Origin: Xanthomonas sp. DAR 35659
GTDB taxonomy: Bacteria > Pseudomonadota > Gammaproteobacteria > Xanthomonadales > Xanthomonadaceae
DNA length: 64,000 nt
Assembly (NCBI RefSeq): GCF_041242975.1
Contig: NZ_CP162488.1
Span: forward strand, 3,648,001-3,712,000
Direction of reading: 5' to 3'
Part shown: piece by piece, positions 47,624-56,896 of the stretch
How positions within the stretch are numbered: the stretch's first letter is position 1
Layout: each line of letters opens with the position of its first letter
The notes under the pieces: generated by a model
What the model was told of the DNA's origin: nothing
Databases searched by the model: none
What the model saw: the letters and a program-made list of their open reading frames with translations, nothing else
Program-made: the position numbers and the translations under genes

Positions 47624-48487
47624 ATGTCCGAGATGCCCCACGTATTCGACGCCAAGACCGAGACCTTCGAAGCGGACGTCCTGCAGAAATCGCTGCAGAC
47701 CCCGGTGCTGGTGGATTTCTGGGCGCCCTGGTGCGGCCCGTGCAAGACCCTGAGCCCCATCCTGGAGAAGCTGGCCGCCGAGTATCACGGCGCGTTCGAG
47801 CTGGCCAAGGTCGACGTGGACCAGGAGCAGCAGATCGCCGCCGCGTTCCAGATCCGCTCGGTCCCGACCGTGTTCCTGGTCAAGGACGGGCAACTGGTCG
47901 ACGGTTTCCCCGGCGCCCTGCCCGAAGGCCAGTTGCGCGAATTCCTGACCCAGCACGGCATCGTGCCGCTGCCGGCGCCGGATGCGGCGCAGGACGAGGC
48001 CCCGGCCGCGCCGCTGGACCCGCACGCCGAGGTGCAGCGCCTGCGCGAGGCGGTGGCAGCCGAACCGGACAAGGACGAGCTGAAGCTGGACCTGGCGCTG
48101 GCGCTGGTCAAGACCGGCGCCGCAGCCGAGGCCGAGGCGCTGATCGACGCGTTGCCGGCCAACCTGGCCACCGACGAGCGCGCGGTGCGGGCGCGGGCGC
48201 GGCTGGGCTTCGTTAGCGCGCTGCAGGCGGCGCCGCCGCTGGAGACCCTGCAGGCGGCCGTCGCGCAGGATCCGGCCGACCTCAAGGCGCGCTACCTGCT
48301 CGGCGTGCGCCAGTTGATCGCCGGCGACGACGAGGCCGCGCTGGAACAATTCCTGGAGATGCTGCGGCAGGACCGCGGCTTCGAGGACGGCCTGCCCAAG
48401 AAGTCGCTGATCGACGCGTTCCGGGTGATCGAGGACGAGGATCTGGTCGGCCGCTACCGGCGCAGGATGTCGGCGCTGCTGTTCTGA
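47624..48487 (+). CDS. cnoX: Thioredoxin-domain co-chaperone (CnoX/YbbN-like)
   Basis: Encodes 287 residues. Residues 1-110 are a thioredoxin domain with the active site WAPWCGPCK (about residues 34-42) and the cis-Pro in RSVPTVFLV; the remainder is a helical TPR region (QDPADLKARYLLGVRQLIAGDDEAALEQFLEMLRQDRGFEDGLPKKSLIDAFRVI). In E. coli CnoX has SXXC instead and holds oxidised proteins for GroEL and DnaK. Here the catalytic CGPC is intact, as in many other proteobacteria, so it may also reduce disulfides. A GAGGCAGCC hairpin follows at 48499-48521. Confidence 0.92.
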   Translation: MSEMPHVFDAKTETFEADVLQKSLQTPVLVDFWAPWCGPCKTLSPILEKLAAEYHGAFELAKVDVDQEQQIAAAFQIRSVPTVFLVKDGQLVDGFPGALPEGQLREFLTQHGIVPLPAPDAAQDEAPAAPLDPHAEVQRLREAVAAEPDKDELKLDLALALVKTGAAAEAEALIDALPANLATDERAVRARARLGFVSALQAAPPLETLQAAVAQDPADLKARYLLGVRQLIAGDDEAALEQFLEMLRQDRGFEDGLPKKSLIDAFRVIEDEDLVGRYRRRMSALLF

Positions 48488-48606
48488 CGCCGCGCCCCGA
48501 GGCAGCCACGGCGGCTGCCTCGCCGCCGCCCGCCAGCGGCGCGCCAGAGCACCATACCCATGCGAATGGTAAGCTCGCCCTCCCCTAGCGCTGCCTGCCG
48601 CCCGCG

Positions 48607-49056
48607 ATGAAAGCCTCCCTGTTCCGCCTGGGCCTGAACCTGTGGCCGCCGTTCCTGTTCGCCGGCATCCACCTGGCGGAACTGAGCCCGGACTACCGCT
48701 ATGCGCGGGTCGAACTGCGCATGCGCCCTTGGAACCGCAACTACGTCGGTACCCACTTCGGCGGCAGCCTGTTCGCGATGACCGATCCGTTCTGGATGCT
48801 GCTGGCGATGCAGAACCTGGGCCGCGCCTACTACGTCTGGGACAAGGCCGGCAGCATCGAGTTCGTGCGCCCCGGGCGCGGCACGGTGAGCGCGCAGTTC
48901 CGCCTGGACGAGGCGATGCTGGACGACATGCGCCAAGCCACCGCCGGCGGCGACAAGTACCTGCGCTGGTTCGACAACGAGATCCTCGACGCGCAGGGCG
49001 AAGTGGTGGCGCGCACGCGCAAGCAGCTCTACGTCAAGCGCAAGCCGGCGCGTTAG
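48607..49056 (+). CDS. DUF4442 domain-containing hotdog-fold protein
   Basis: Encodes 149 residues: LNLWPPFLFAGIHLAELSPDYRYARVELRMRPWNRNYVGTHFGGSLFAMTDPFWMLLAMQNLGRAYYVWDKAGSIEF. The hotdog fold with THFGGSLFAMTDP resembles the PaaI/ACOT active-site helix, making it a probable thioesterase-like protein; substrate unknown. It begins 119 bases after cnoX in the same direction and may share a transcript despite the hairpin between. Confidence 0.85.
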   Translation: MKASLFRLGLNLWPPFLFAGIHLAELSPDYRYARVELRMRPWNRNYVGTHFGGSLFAMTDPFWMLLAMQNLGRAYYVWDKAGSIEFVRPGRGTVSAQFRLDEAMLDDMRQATAGGDKYLRWFDNEILDAQGEVVARTRKQLYVKRKPAR

Positions 49057-49140
49057 CGCGGGCGCGGCCGCCCAGGCCGGCGAACGACCAGCCTGTTGCA
49101 GCCGCGCTCGCCGAAGCGATCGATGCTGGCATGCGCTGGC

Positions 49141-50469
49141 TCAGTGCCGCAGCCGACTGCCCGGCAACGGCAGGCGCAGCGCGCCGCCGTCGGCATACAA
49201 CGCCACCTGCATGCTCTGTCCATCGGGCGTCGCCTGCAGCGGCCGCTGATCGCCGCGCAGCGCCGGCGGCAACGCGGCCAGGCGCTGCGGCAGCGGCCGG
49301 GGGTCCGGATGCGCACGCAGCCATAGCAGCGCCGAGGTCAGCCGCATCGCCGCGGCGGTGTCCTGCAGCCGCCATTGCACAGCGCCGGCGAACGTGGACG
49401 GCGGCAGGCGCACCATCGCGCAGCCGAGCCGGTTGGCCAGGCAGGCGAACGCCGACCCCACCGGCGCGGTCATCTGCGCCGGCGTCAGCCGCCGGTCCGC
49501 GCGCAGGCTGGCGCGCACGTCGTCCGCGCATGGCCGGGTATAGGCCGGCGCGACCAGCGCCCCGCTGCGGGCGCGGTCGAACAGCAGGGGCAACCCCATC
49601 GATGCATACCAGCGCTGGCCCGGCGCGCTGCGCGTGCGGCCGAGTTCGTCCAGCGCCGCGAACAGCATCTGCGCCTCGGCGCGCAGCGGACGGCACAGGC
49701 TGACCTCCTCCACCGACAACGGCGCGAACGCCTGCGCGCACTGCGCCGGCAGCGCGTGCTGCGCGGGCAGCTCGGCGAGCATGGCGGCGAACAGCCGCGC
49801 ATTGCCGCGCAACATCGCCGCGCCGATCGACGTGGTCAGGACGTTGTCGCCCGAGCGCAGCAACACCCGCGCCAGGCCGGCGTCGTTGCAGACCCCGGCC
49901 AGGGCCGGATCGACCCGGCCCTCGACGAAATCCAGGGCGCGACGCATCGGCGAGGTCTGCAGCACCGAGAACGATGGCAGCATGCGCGCTGGGTCCGACG
50001 CGAACGGGCCGCGATAGTCCGCGGTCGGCACCGGCACCGGCATGCGCGCCAGCAAGGCATCCTGCGCGGCCAGCGCCTGCGCATAGTCCTGCGTCCGCGC
50101 CCGCACCTTGGCCAGGCAATCGTCGTCGCTCCAAGCGCAGCGCGGCAGGCGCTCGGACGGCCAGTCCGGCGTCCGCGGATAGGCGCTGGCCGCGCTGCGT
50201 GGCGGCTGCCCGTCCCACGCCTGGCGGAACCGGCGTACGTCCTCGGCGAACACCGCCTGCCGCTGTGCCGGCGGAACCGCGTAAGGCAACAGCCACAGGT
50301 CCACGAACAGGTTCGGCCCGCGCAGCGGCGCCGGCGGCTGCCGCAGTTGCGCCAGCGCCGCGCGTTGCGCCGCCGGCACCGGCCACAATCGCGACGCCAG
50401 GAACAGCGCCACCACCAACACCAGCGCCACTCCGAGCCCGCCCGCGATCCACTTGCCGATCCTTGCCAT
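49141..50469 (-). CDS. Membrane-anchored protein of unknown function
   Basis: Encodes 442 residues. A single hydrophobic helix at about residues 8-28 (IAGGLGVALVLVVALFLASRLWP) anchors it in the inner membrane; the rest should be periplasmic. Cys residues are present in pairs (WSDDDC, VCNDAGL, LPAQC, RPCADD, FACLANRLGC) and could form disulfides. There is a conserved-looking segment VEGRVDPALAGVCNDAGLARVLLRSGDNVLTTSIGAAMLRGNARLFAAML. I do not recognise a family. Codon use looks normal for the window, so it is likely a real gene. It converges on the DUF4442 gene with a gap of 84 bases. Confidence 0.75.
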   Translation of the reverse strand: MARIGKWIAGGLGVALVLVVALFLASRLWPVPAAQRAALAQLRQPPAPLRGPNLFVDLWLLPYAVPPAQRQAVFAEDVRRFRQAWDGQPPRSAASAYPRTPDWPSERLPRCAWSDDDCLAKVRARTQDYAQALAAQDALLARMPVPVPTADYRGPFASDPARMLPSFSVLQTSPMRRALDFVEGRVDPALAGVCNDAGLARVLLRSGDNVLTTSIGAAMLRGNARLFAAMLAELPAQHALPAQCAQAFAPLSVEEVSLCRPLRAEAQMLFAALDELGRTRSAPGQRWYASMGLPLLFDRARSGALVAPAYTRPCADDVRASLRADRRLTPAQMTAPVGSAFACLANRLGCAMVRLPPSTFAGAVQWRLQDTAAAMRLTSALLWLRAHPDPRPLPQRLAALPPALRGDQRPLQATPDGQSMQVALYADGGALRLPLPGSRLRH

Positions 50470-50556
50470 GCCGCTTCCCCAATCGCACCTGCACGGTAGC
50501 GGGCCATCTTAGCCGGCGGGGCACCCGCAGGCGCAGCGCGCCGCTACACTAGGCGG

Positions 50557-51234
50557 ATGTCGCCCGATACCCCCGCTCCGCACGCGCGCCCGTCCCTGCA
50601 ACGGCTGTTCTTCACCGGTCTGCTGACCCTGCTGCCGATCTGGCTCACCTGGGTGGTGGTCAAGTTCGTGTTCGTGCTGCTCTCGGGCATCAGCAGCCCG
50701 TGGGTGGTGCCGCTGTCGGCGCGCATCGCCGCCTCGTTCCCGCGCGAGCTGGGCTGGGCCACCGCGCAATGGGTGCAGAACACCATCGCCCTGGTCGCCA
50801 CCCTGGCGGTGATCCTGCTGGTCGGCATCCTCAGCCGGCGCATGATCGGCCAGCGCCTGCTGCGCTGGTTCGAGGCGGTGATGCGCCGCATCCCGCTGGC
50901 CAGCGTGGTCTACGACAGCGTGCGCAAGCTGGTGGACATCCTGCAGACCCAGCCCGGCAGCACCCAGCGCGTGGTGCTGATCGACTTCCCGCACCGGGAC
51001 ATGAAGTCGGTGGGCCTGGTCACGCGGGTGATCAAGGAACACGGCACCGGCCGCGAACTGGCCGCGGTGTACGTGCCGACCACGCCCAACCCGACCTCCG
51101 GCTACCTGGAGATCGTGCCGGTGGAACTGCTGACCCCCACCGACTGGAGCGTGGACCAGGCGATGAGCTTCATCATCTCCGGCGGCGCGGTGGCGCCGGA
51201 CAGCGTGCCCTTCACCCGCACAGTGGACCGCTGA
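50557..51234 (+). CDS. DUF502 domain-containing membrane protein
   Basis: Encodes 225 residues with two hydrophobic helices (FFTGLLTLLPIWLTWVVVKFVFVLLSGI and NTIALVATLAVILLVGILSRR). DUF502 motifs are GRRLLRWFEAVMRRIPLASVVYDSVRKLVDIL, VLIDFPHRDMKSVGLVTRVI and VPTTPNPTSGYLEIVPVELL. Function unknown; the family occurs in many proteobacteria and in plants (LCV-like). It precedes the queuosine-precursor transporter by 11 bases and is probably in one transcript. Confidence 0.9.
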   Translation: MSPDTPAPHARPSLQRLFFTGLLTLLPIWLTWVVVKFVFVLLSGISSPWVVPLSARIAASFPRELGWATAQWVQNTIALVATLAVILLVGILSRRMIGQRLLRWFEAVMRRIPLASVVYDSVRKLVDILQTQPGSTQRVVLIDFPHRDMKSVGLVTRVIKEHGTGRELAAVYVPTTPNPTSGYLEIVPVELLTPTDWSVDQAMSFIISGGAVAPDSVPFTRTVDR

Positions 51235-51244
51235 GGCCCGGCGC

Positions 51245-52018
51245 ATGCGCAACGGCACGCTCGACGACCGCGCCGTCCGCCTGTTCATCGCCCTGGCGGC
51301 GTTCTTCTGCGTCAACGCCGCGCTCGCCGAGTTCATCGGGGTCAAGATCTTCGCCCTGGAAGACACCCTGGGCATCGCGCCGCTGAACTGGAACCTGTTC
51401 GGCCAGAGCGGCTCGATGAACTTCACCGCCGGCACCCTGCTGTGGCCGCTGGTGTTCATCCTCACCGACACCATCAACGAGTTCTTCGGCCGCCGCGGGG
51501 TGCGCTTCATCTCCTGGCTGGCGGTGGCGCTGATCGGCTACGGCTTCCTGTTCGCGTTCGCCGCGATCGCGCTGGCGCCGGCCGGGTTCTGGGTGTCCGC
51601 GGCGCAACACCAGGGGGTGCCGGACTACCAAGCCGCGTTCGCCGCGGTGTTCGGCCAGGGCCTGTGGACCATCGCCGGCTCGCTGGTCGCGTTCCTGGCC
51701 GGGCAGCTGATCGACGTCGCCGTGTTCCACCGCATACGCAACGTCACCGGCGAGAAACACGTGTGGCTGCGCGCCACCGGCTCCACCGCGGTGTCGCAGC
51801 TGATCGACAGCTTCGTGGTGATCTACATCGCCTTCGTGCTCGGCCCGCAGCACTGGTCGATCCCGTTGTTCCTGGCGGTGAGCACGCTCAACTACATCTG
51901 CAAGATGCTCTTGGCGATCCTGCTGATACCGCTGCTGTACCTGATGCGGTGGCTGATCACCGACTACCTGACCCCGGCCCGCGCCGCGCAGTTGCGCGAG
52001 GAAGCCGCGGCCGACTGA
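51245..52018 (+). CDS. yhhQ: Queuosine precursor transporter, YhhQ family
   Basis: Encodes 257 residues with six hydrophobic helices, matching the VUT/DUF165 family: LTDTINEFFGRRGVRFISWLAVAL, FAFLAGQLIDVAVFHRIRNVTGEKHVWLRATGSTAVSQLIDSFVVIYIAF. The polar pairs in the helices (e.g. GQLIDV, QLIDSF) are conserved in QPTR transporters that import preQ0/preQ1. Compared with E. coli YhhQ (221), it is longer near residues 105-140. It follows the DUF502 gene closely. Confidence 0.9.
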   Translation: MRNGTLDDRAVRLFIALAAFFCVNAALAEFIGVKIFALEDTLGIAPLNWNLFGQSGSMNFTAGTLLWPLVFILTDTINEFFGRRGVRFISWLAVALIGYGFLFAFAAIALAPAGFWVSAAQHQGVPDYQAAFAAVFGQGLWTIAGSLVAFLAGQLIDVAVFHRIRNVTGEKHVWLRATGSTAVSQLIDSFVVIYIAFVLGPQHWSIPLFLAVSTLNYICKMLLAILLIPLLYLMRWLITDYLTPARAAQLREEAAAD

Positions 52019-52303
52019 GCGCGCGCAACATGCGCGGCGCCGGTGCATCGGGTGGGCGTGTTGCGACGCCTGCGCGTTCGCCGGACATCGCCGCCGACGT
52101 GCCCGCAGCCAGGGGCGTGCACGCATGGCGCCAGCGCTGCAGACCACCGCCCCGCCTGGCCCGTGTCCGACCGCGCGACGGCCGCCGCGGCGCCGATGAC
52201 CTGCGGCCAGCCCGATGCTTCGCTGACCGCGCACGCGGCGATGGGTGGCCTCCGCGGTGCGGATCGGGCAAGCTCCCGTGCTCGCTTGCCGTTGGAGCCC
52301 GCA

Positions 52304-54172
52304 ATGCCGCCCAGCTTTCCCCGCCTGCTGTCGCTTGCCATCGCCGCCGTCCTGAGCCTGTCGCTGGCCGCGCCGGCGGATGCGGCCAAGAAGAAGACCG
52401 CCAAGAAGCAGCAGACCGTCCAGACCCGCAAGGCGAAGAAGGCGCGGCCGGCGCCGGCGCCGGTGGTGCTGAGCAAGGCGCAGCAGCTCAACCGCCTGTA
52501 CGACGACTACTGGGAAGCCTCGCTCAAGCTCAATCCGCTGCAGGCGACCTTCCAGGGCGACAGCCGCTACAACGACCAGTTGCCGAACTTCCTCTCGCCG
52601 GCGTTCCGCCAGCAGTCGCACGACTTCACCGTGCAATGGCTGGGCAAGGCCGAGGCGATCGGCAAGGACGGGCTGAGCGGCCAGGACCTGCTCAGCTACG
52701 AGATCTTCGTCGGCGACGCGCGCAATGCGCTGGAGGCGGAGAAGTACCCGAGCTGGATGCAGCCGGTGAACCAGTTCTACAACGTCGGCAGCATCATGGT
52801 CATGCTCGGCTCGGGCACCGGCGCGCAGCCGTTCCGCACGGTCAAGGACTACGACAACTGGTCGCGTCGCGCGCTCGGCATTCCGGCGCTGTTCGACCAG
52901 GCCATCGCCAACATGCGCGAGGGCATGAAGGCCGGCGTGGTGCAGCCGCGCGCGCTGATGGAGAAGGTGCTGCCGCAGCTGGACGCGATCATCAAGCCGA
53001 CCGCCGAGGAGAGCCTATTCTGGGGCCCGGTGCGCAACCTGCCGGCGGACATGCCCGAGGCCGAGAAGCAGCGCATCACCGCCGAATACAAGCGCCTGAT
53101 CGAGTACCGGATCATGCCCGCCTACCGCGCGCTGCGCGGCTTCATCGCCACCGAGTACATGCCGGCCACGCGCAGCACCGCCGGCGTCGGCGCGCTGCCA
53201 GGCGGCGAGGCCTGGTACGCCTACAACGTGCGCCAGAGCACCACCACCGACCTCACGCCCGCGCAGATCCACCAGATCGGCCTGGACGAGGTGGCGCGCA
53301 TCCAGGGCCAGATCCAGGCGGTGATGAAGCAGGTGAAGTTCCGCGGCTCGATGCCGAAGTTCTTCAAGTTCATGCAGACCGACAAGCGCTTCACCTTCAA
53401 GAGCGAGGACGAGCTGCTGACCTACTACCGCGGCCTGGAGACGCGGGTGGACACGGCGGTGCCGCGCCTGTTCACGCTCAAGCCCAAGGCCGCCTTCGAG
53501 ATCCGCCCGGTGGAACCGTACCGCGCGCAGTCGGCGGCCGGTGGCTCGTACATGCGTCCCAGCGAGGACGGCTCGCGGCCAGGCATTTTCTACGTCAACA
53601 CCTACGACCTGCCCAGCCGCAAGACCTGGGACGCCGAGGATCTGTACCTGCACGAAGCCATCCCCGGCCACCACTTCCAGCTCGGCCTGCAGCAGGAGCT
53701 GACCAACCTGCCCAAGTTCCGCCGCTTCGGCGGCGAGACCGCGTACATCGAGGGCTGGGGCCTGTACACCGAATCGCTGGGCAAGGAACTGGGCCTGTAC
53801 CAGGACCCGTACAACTACTTCGGCTACCTGCAGAACGAGTTGTGGCGCGCGATCCGCCTGGTGGTGGACACCGGCGTGCACAGCAAGGGCTGGACCCGCG
53901 AGCAGGTGATCGACTACATGCTGCAGAACTCGGCCACCAGCCGCACCGACGCCGAAGCCGAGGCCGAGCGCTACATGGCCATTCCCGGCCAGGCGCTGTC
54001 CTACAAGATCGGCGAGATGAAGATCCTGCAACTGCGCGACTACGCCCGCGCGCAACTCGGCGACAAGTTCGACATCCGCGAGTTCCATGCCGAAGTGCTC
54101 AAGGACGGCTCGGTGCCGCTGAACGTGCTGCAGGAGAAGATCGAGCGCTGGGTGGCGAGCAAGAAGGGGTAA
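52304..54172 (+). CDS. DUF885 domain-containing secreted peptidase-like protein
   Basis: Encodes 622 residues with signal peptide MPPSFPRLLSLAIAAVLSLSLAAPADA. The zinc motif HEAIPGHH is at about residue 449, and LYTESLGKELG and EAERYMAIPGQALSYKIGEMKI follow, typical of DUF885 proteins, which are predicted metallopeptidases related to M32-like. A lysine-rich segment (about residues 28-50) follows the signal and probably forms a flexible linker. Start at 52304 is chosen because upstream codons in the open frame (to 52043) lack a signal-like stretch. Confidence 0.9.
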   Translation: MPPSFPRLLSLAIAAVLSLSLAAPADAAKKKTAKKQQTVQTRKAKKARPAPAPVVLSKAQQLNRLYDDYWEASLKLNPLQATFQGDSRYNDQLPNFLSPAFRQQSHDFTVQWLGKAEAIGKDGLSGQDLLSYEIFVGDARNALEAEKYPSWMQPVNQFYNVGSIMVMLGSGTGAQPFRTVKDYDNWSRRALGIPALFDQAIANMREGMKAGVVQPRALMEKVLPQLDAIIKPTAEESLFWGPVRNLPADMPEAEKQRITAEYKRLIEYRIMPAYRALRGFIATEYMPATRSTAGVGALPGGEAWYAYNVRQSTTTDLTPAQIHQIGLDEVARIQGQIQAVMKQVKFRGSMPKFFKFMQTDKRFTFKSEDELLTYYRGLETRVDTAVPRLFTLKPKAAFEIRPVEPYRAQSAAGGSYMRPSEDGSRPGIFYVNTYDLPSRKTWDAEDLYLHEAIPGHHFQLGLQQELTNLPKFRRFGGETAYIEGWGLYTESLGKELGLYQDPYNYFGYLQNELWRAIRLVVDTGVHSKGWTREQVIDYMLQNSATSRTDAEAEAERYMAIPGQALSYKIGEMKILQLRDYARAQLGDKFDIREFHAEVLKDGSVPLNVLQEKIERWVASKKG

Positions 54173-54228
54173 GCCGGGCGTCGGATGCGATTGCGTGTGC
54201 GATCGCACGCTGCCGATCGCACCCTCTT

Positions 54229-54296
54229 GTAGGAGCGGCTTCAGCCGCGACAGGCACGTTCCGTAGTGCCTGTCGCGGCTGAAGCCGCTCCTACAC
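54229..54296. repeat. REP-type inverted pair
   Basis: A near-perfect inverted repeat: TGTAGGAGCGGCTTCAGCCG with flanking CGACAGGCAC faces its exact complement around an eight-base loop. It lies between the DUF885 and mmuM stops and could function as a bidirectional terminator or RNA stabiliser. Confidence 0.9.
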
Positions 54297-54426
54297 AGAC
54301 GCTGGCTTGCGCGAAGGTTGAGCGCCCTCCGGCAACATCCGAACCGGAAGTTTCTCGCTGCGTTTCGCTGAAAGTGTCGGGACAGACGGCCCTCCCACAG
54401 GGTGATTCCTGCAAAGCGGCGAGACC

Positions 54427-55371
54427 TTACCCCTGCGGCGCCGCCAGGCGCTGCGCGAGTTGCGCGATGTCCTGCGGCGTGGTGCGGCAGCAACCGCCGA
54501 TCAGGCGCGCGCCGGCGGCACGCCAGGCGTCGAGTTGATCAGTCAAGGTACCGGCATCGACGCTGTCGGCCCGCCAGCATTTGCGGTCGGGGTCGTAGCG
54601 TTCGCCGGCGTTCGGATACACCACCAGCGGCAGACGGGTCAGCGTCGCAAGATGACGCAGCGCGTCGGTCGCCAAGGCCGGGGCGACGCAGTTGATGCCG
54701 AGCGCGACCACCTGCGGATGGCCGTCGAGCACGGCCACCGCCTCGCGCAGCGGCGTCCCGTCGCTCAGGTGCGCGGCATCGCGCAGGGTGAACGAAAACC
54801 AGGCCACGGCCTGCGGAAACTCCTGCAGCAAGTCCAGCAGCGCCGCGACCTCGGGCAGCGACGGTTGCGTCTCGCAGGCCAGCAGGTCCACGCCCGCCTC
54901 CACCAACGCGGCGACGCGCGGACGATGGAACTCCCGCAATGCCGCCCGCGGCAACGCGTAGTCGCCGCGATACTCCGCGCCATCGGCCAGATAGGCGCCA
55001 TATGGTCCGATCGAGCCGGCGACCAGCAGCGTGCCGGCCTGCGCGTGCGTCGCCCGATACGCTTCGCGCGCCTGCAGCGCCAGTTGCGCGCTGCGCACGA
55101 TGAGCTGTCGCGATCGCGCCATGTCGAGGCCGCGCGCGGCGAAGCCCAGCGGCGTGGCCTGGTAGCTGGCGGTGATTGCGCATTGCGCGCCGGCGGCGAA
55201 ATAATCCAGATGCACCTGCTGGATCAGCTGCGGCTGTTCCAGCAGGATCTTCGCCGACCACAGCGGATCGCGCAGATCGCAGCCGCGCCGCTCCAGTTCG
55301 GTAGCCAACGCGCCGTCGAGCAGCAGGCAACGGTCCTCGGCCAGCAGGGCGGCGAGCGGATTGTGCGGCAT
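54427..55371 (-). CDS. mmuM: Homocysteine S-methyltransferase
   Basis: Encodes 314 residues. The start GALATELERRGCDLRDPLWSAKIL and motifs LLACETQPS, GINCVAP (first zinc-binding Cys) and IGGCCRTTP (Cys pair) are those of MmuM/Hcy methyltransferases. It transfers a methyl group from S-methylmethionine, abundant in plants, or SAM to homocysteine, yielding methionine. No permease (mmuP) is next to it. It is divergent from the VOC gene. Confidence 0.93.
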   Translation of the reverse strand: MPHNPLAALLAEDRCLLLDGALATELERRGCDLRDPLWSAKILLEQPQLIQQVHLDYFAAGAQCAITASYQATPLGFAARGLDMARSRQLIVRSAQLALQAREAYRATHAQAGTLLVAGSIGPYGAYLADGAEYRGDYALPRAALREFHRPRVAALVEAGVDLLACETQPSLPEVAALLDLLQEFPQAVAWFSFTLRDAAHLSDGTPLREAVAVLDGHPQVVALGINCVAPALATDALRHLATLTRLPLVVYPNAGERYDPDRKCWRADSVDAGTLTDQLDAWRAAGARLIGGCCRTTPQDIAQLAQRLAAPQG

Positions 55372-55554
55372 GGCGCGGCCTCGCAGCGACGGAACACGCA
55401 GTGTCGCAGACCGCGGCGGCGCGGTCGCGCCGCTGCGCTATGCTGCCGGCATGCCATTGCCCTGCCCTCGCACCGCACAGCGCCGCTGCACTGCCACGAT
55501 GCCCCGCGCACATCGCACCACGACCGCACGCCGCGGTCGCCGGAGCGCGCCGCG

Positions 55555-55956
55555 ATGACCTCGCCGCTGACCCTGCAAGGCGTGCACCACGTGGCGATCA
55601 TCGCCTCGGACTATGCGCGCTCCAAGGAGTTCTATTGCCGCATTCTCGGCCTGCGGGTGATCGCCGAGGTCTACCGCGACACGCGCGACTCCTGGAAGCT
55701 GGACCTGGCGCTGCCCGACGGCAGCCAGGTCGAACTGTTCTCCTTCCCCGCGCCGCCACCGCGGCCCAGCCGCCCGGAAGCCTGCGGCCTGCGCCACCTG
55801 GCGTTGCGCGTGCACGACCTCGATGCCGCCGTCGCGCACTTGCAGGCGCACGGCGTGGATGTCGAGTCGATCCGCGTAGACGAATACACCGGGCGTCGCT
55901 TCACCTTCTTCGCCGACCCGGACGACCTGCCGCTGGAACTGTACGAAGCCGGCTGA
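55555..55956 (+). CDS. VOC family protein (glyoxalase-like)
   Basis: Encodes 133 residues: HHVAIIASDYARSKEFYCRILGLRVIAEVYR, ... GLRHLALRVHDLDAAVAHLQAHGV... RRFTFFADPDDLPLELYEAG. The paired beta-alpha-beta modules and the His/Glu metal ligands (His11, Glu in QVELFSF, His in RHLALRV, Glu in LELYE) fit a type I VOC metalloenzyme of the YaeR class. Substrate unknown; YaeR is linked to glyoxal-type detoxification by name only. Confidence 0.9.
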   Translation: MTSPLTLQGVHHVAIIASDYARSKEFYCRILGLRVIAEVYRDTRDSWKLDLALPDGSQVELFSFPAPPPRPSRPEACGLRHLALRVHDLDAAVAHLQAHGVDVESIRVDEYTGRRFTFFADPDDLPLELYEAG

Positions 55957-56192
55957 GCGGCACGCGCCAGCCCGATCCCGCGGCGGGTGCAGCCGGCGCG
56001 CTCGCTCCTCGCTCGAGGCCGTGCCGGAAGCGACGGCCTCGGCACATCGTCCCAGCAGCGCAGCCCGGCCCCCGCGCCGACGACACGCTGAACCGCCGGC
56101 GGCCGCCGATTCCCAGCACCATACGCTTGGGTATACAGTCGGCGCCAGGTCGGCATCGCGCCGATCGCTTCGAACACCCTGGGAGGGGACAC

Positions 56193-56645
56193 ATGCGCAC
56201 CACCTTCAAGACCCTGATGCTGGCCCTGCCGCTGAGCGTGGCCGCATTCGTGGCGCAGGCCGCCGACACCTCGCCGGTCGGCCGCTGGCAGACCATCGAC
56301 GACGAGACCGGCAAGCCCAAGTCGATCGTGCAGATCGAACAGGCGGCCAACGGCACGCTGAACGGCAAGGTCGTCGAGATCCTGCAGTCCAACCATGGCC
56401 CGAATCCGATGTGCGACAAGTGCGACGGCGCGCAGAAGGGCAAGCCGATCAAGGGCATGACCATCCTGTGGGGGCTGAAGCCGGACGGCACCGCGGTGTG
56501 GAGCGGCGGTTCGGTGCTGGACCCGGCCAAGGGCAAGACCTACAAGGCCAAGGTCACCCTCACCGACGGCGGCAAGAAGCTGCAGATGCGCGGCTACATC
56601 GGCATCGAGGCGCTGGGGCGGACGCAGACCTGGATCAGGGAGTAG
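56193..56645 (+). CDS. DUF2147 domain-containing secreted protein
   Basis: Encodes 150 residues with signal peptide (cleavage after AQA, residue 24). The body contains SPVGRWQTIDDETGKPKSIVQIEQ, CDKCDGAQKGKPIKGMTILWGLKPD and KMRGYIG, the DUF2147 pattern found in proteins of about 150 residues in proteobacteria. The pair of Cys (MCDKCDG) is conserved. Function unknown. A GGGAGGGG ribosome site lies about six bases before the ATG. A terminator follows at 56728-56752. Confidence 0.9.
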   Translation: MRTTFKTLMLALPLSVAAFVAQAADTSPVGRWQTIDDETGKPKSIVQIEQAANGTLNGKVVEILQSNHGPNPMCDKCDGAQKGKPIKGMTILWGLKPDGTAVWSGGSVLDPAKGKTYKAKVTLTDGGKKLQMRGYIGIEALGRTQTWIRE

Positions 56646-56649
56646 AAGC

Positions 56650-56854
56650 CGGGAATCGGGAGTGGAGAATCGGGAATCGTAAAAAGCGGCTTATGCCGGC
56701 CTGATGCCTCCCCGCTCACCACCTTTGAAGGCGCCTGCAAAGGCGCCTTTTTCGTGGGCGATCAGGTCGCGGGCAACCGCTGTCGCGACTCCCCATTCCC
56801 CATTCTCCATTCCCACCGCTCTTGCGATTCCCCATTCCCAATTCCCCATTCCCA
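56650..56854. repeat. GGGAATC repeat cluster (site D)
   Basis: The left arm (56650-56679) is G-rich; two right arms (56788-56815 and 56826-56854) are C-rich complements. The block contains the DUF2147 terminator and ends 42 bases before the metG start. Confidence 0.88.
56728..56752 (+). terminator. Intrinsic terminator of the DUF2147 gene
   Basis: A nine-base stem (AAGGCGCCT, GCAA loop, complement) followed by TTTTTC, 83 bases after the stop. Confidence 0.88.
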
Positions 56855-56896
56855 GCTCCATGCAATAATCCTCGGCCCCCAGAAACGCCGGCCGCC

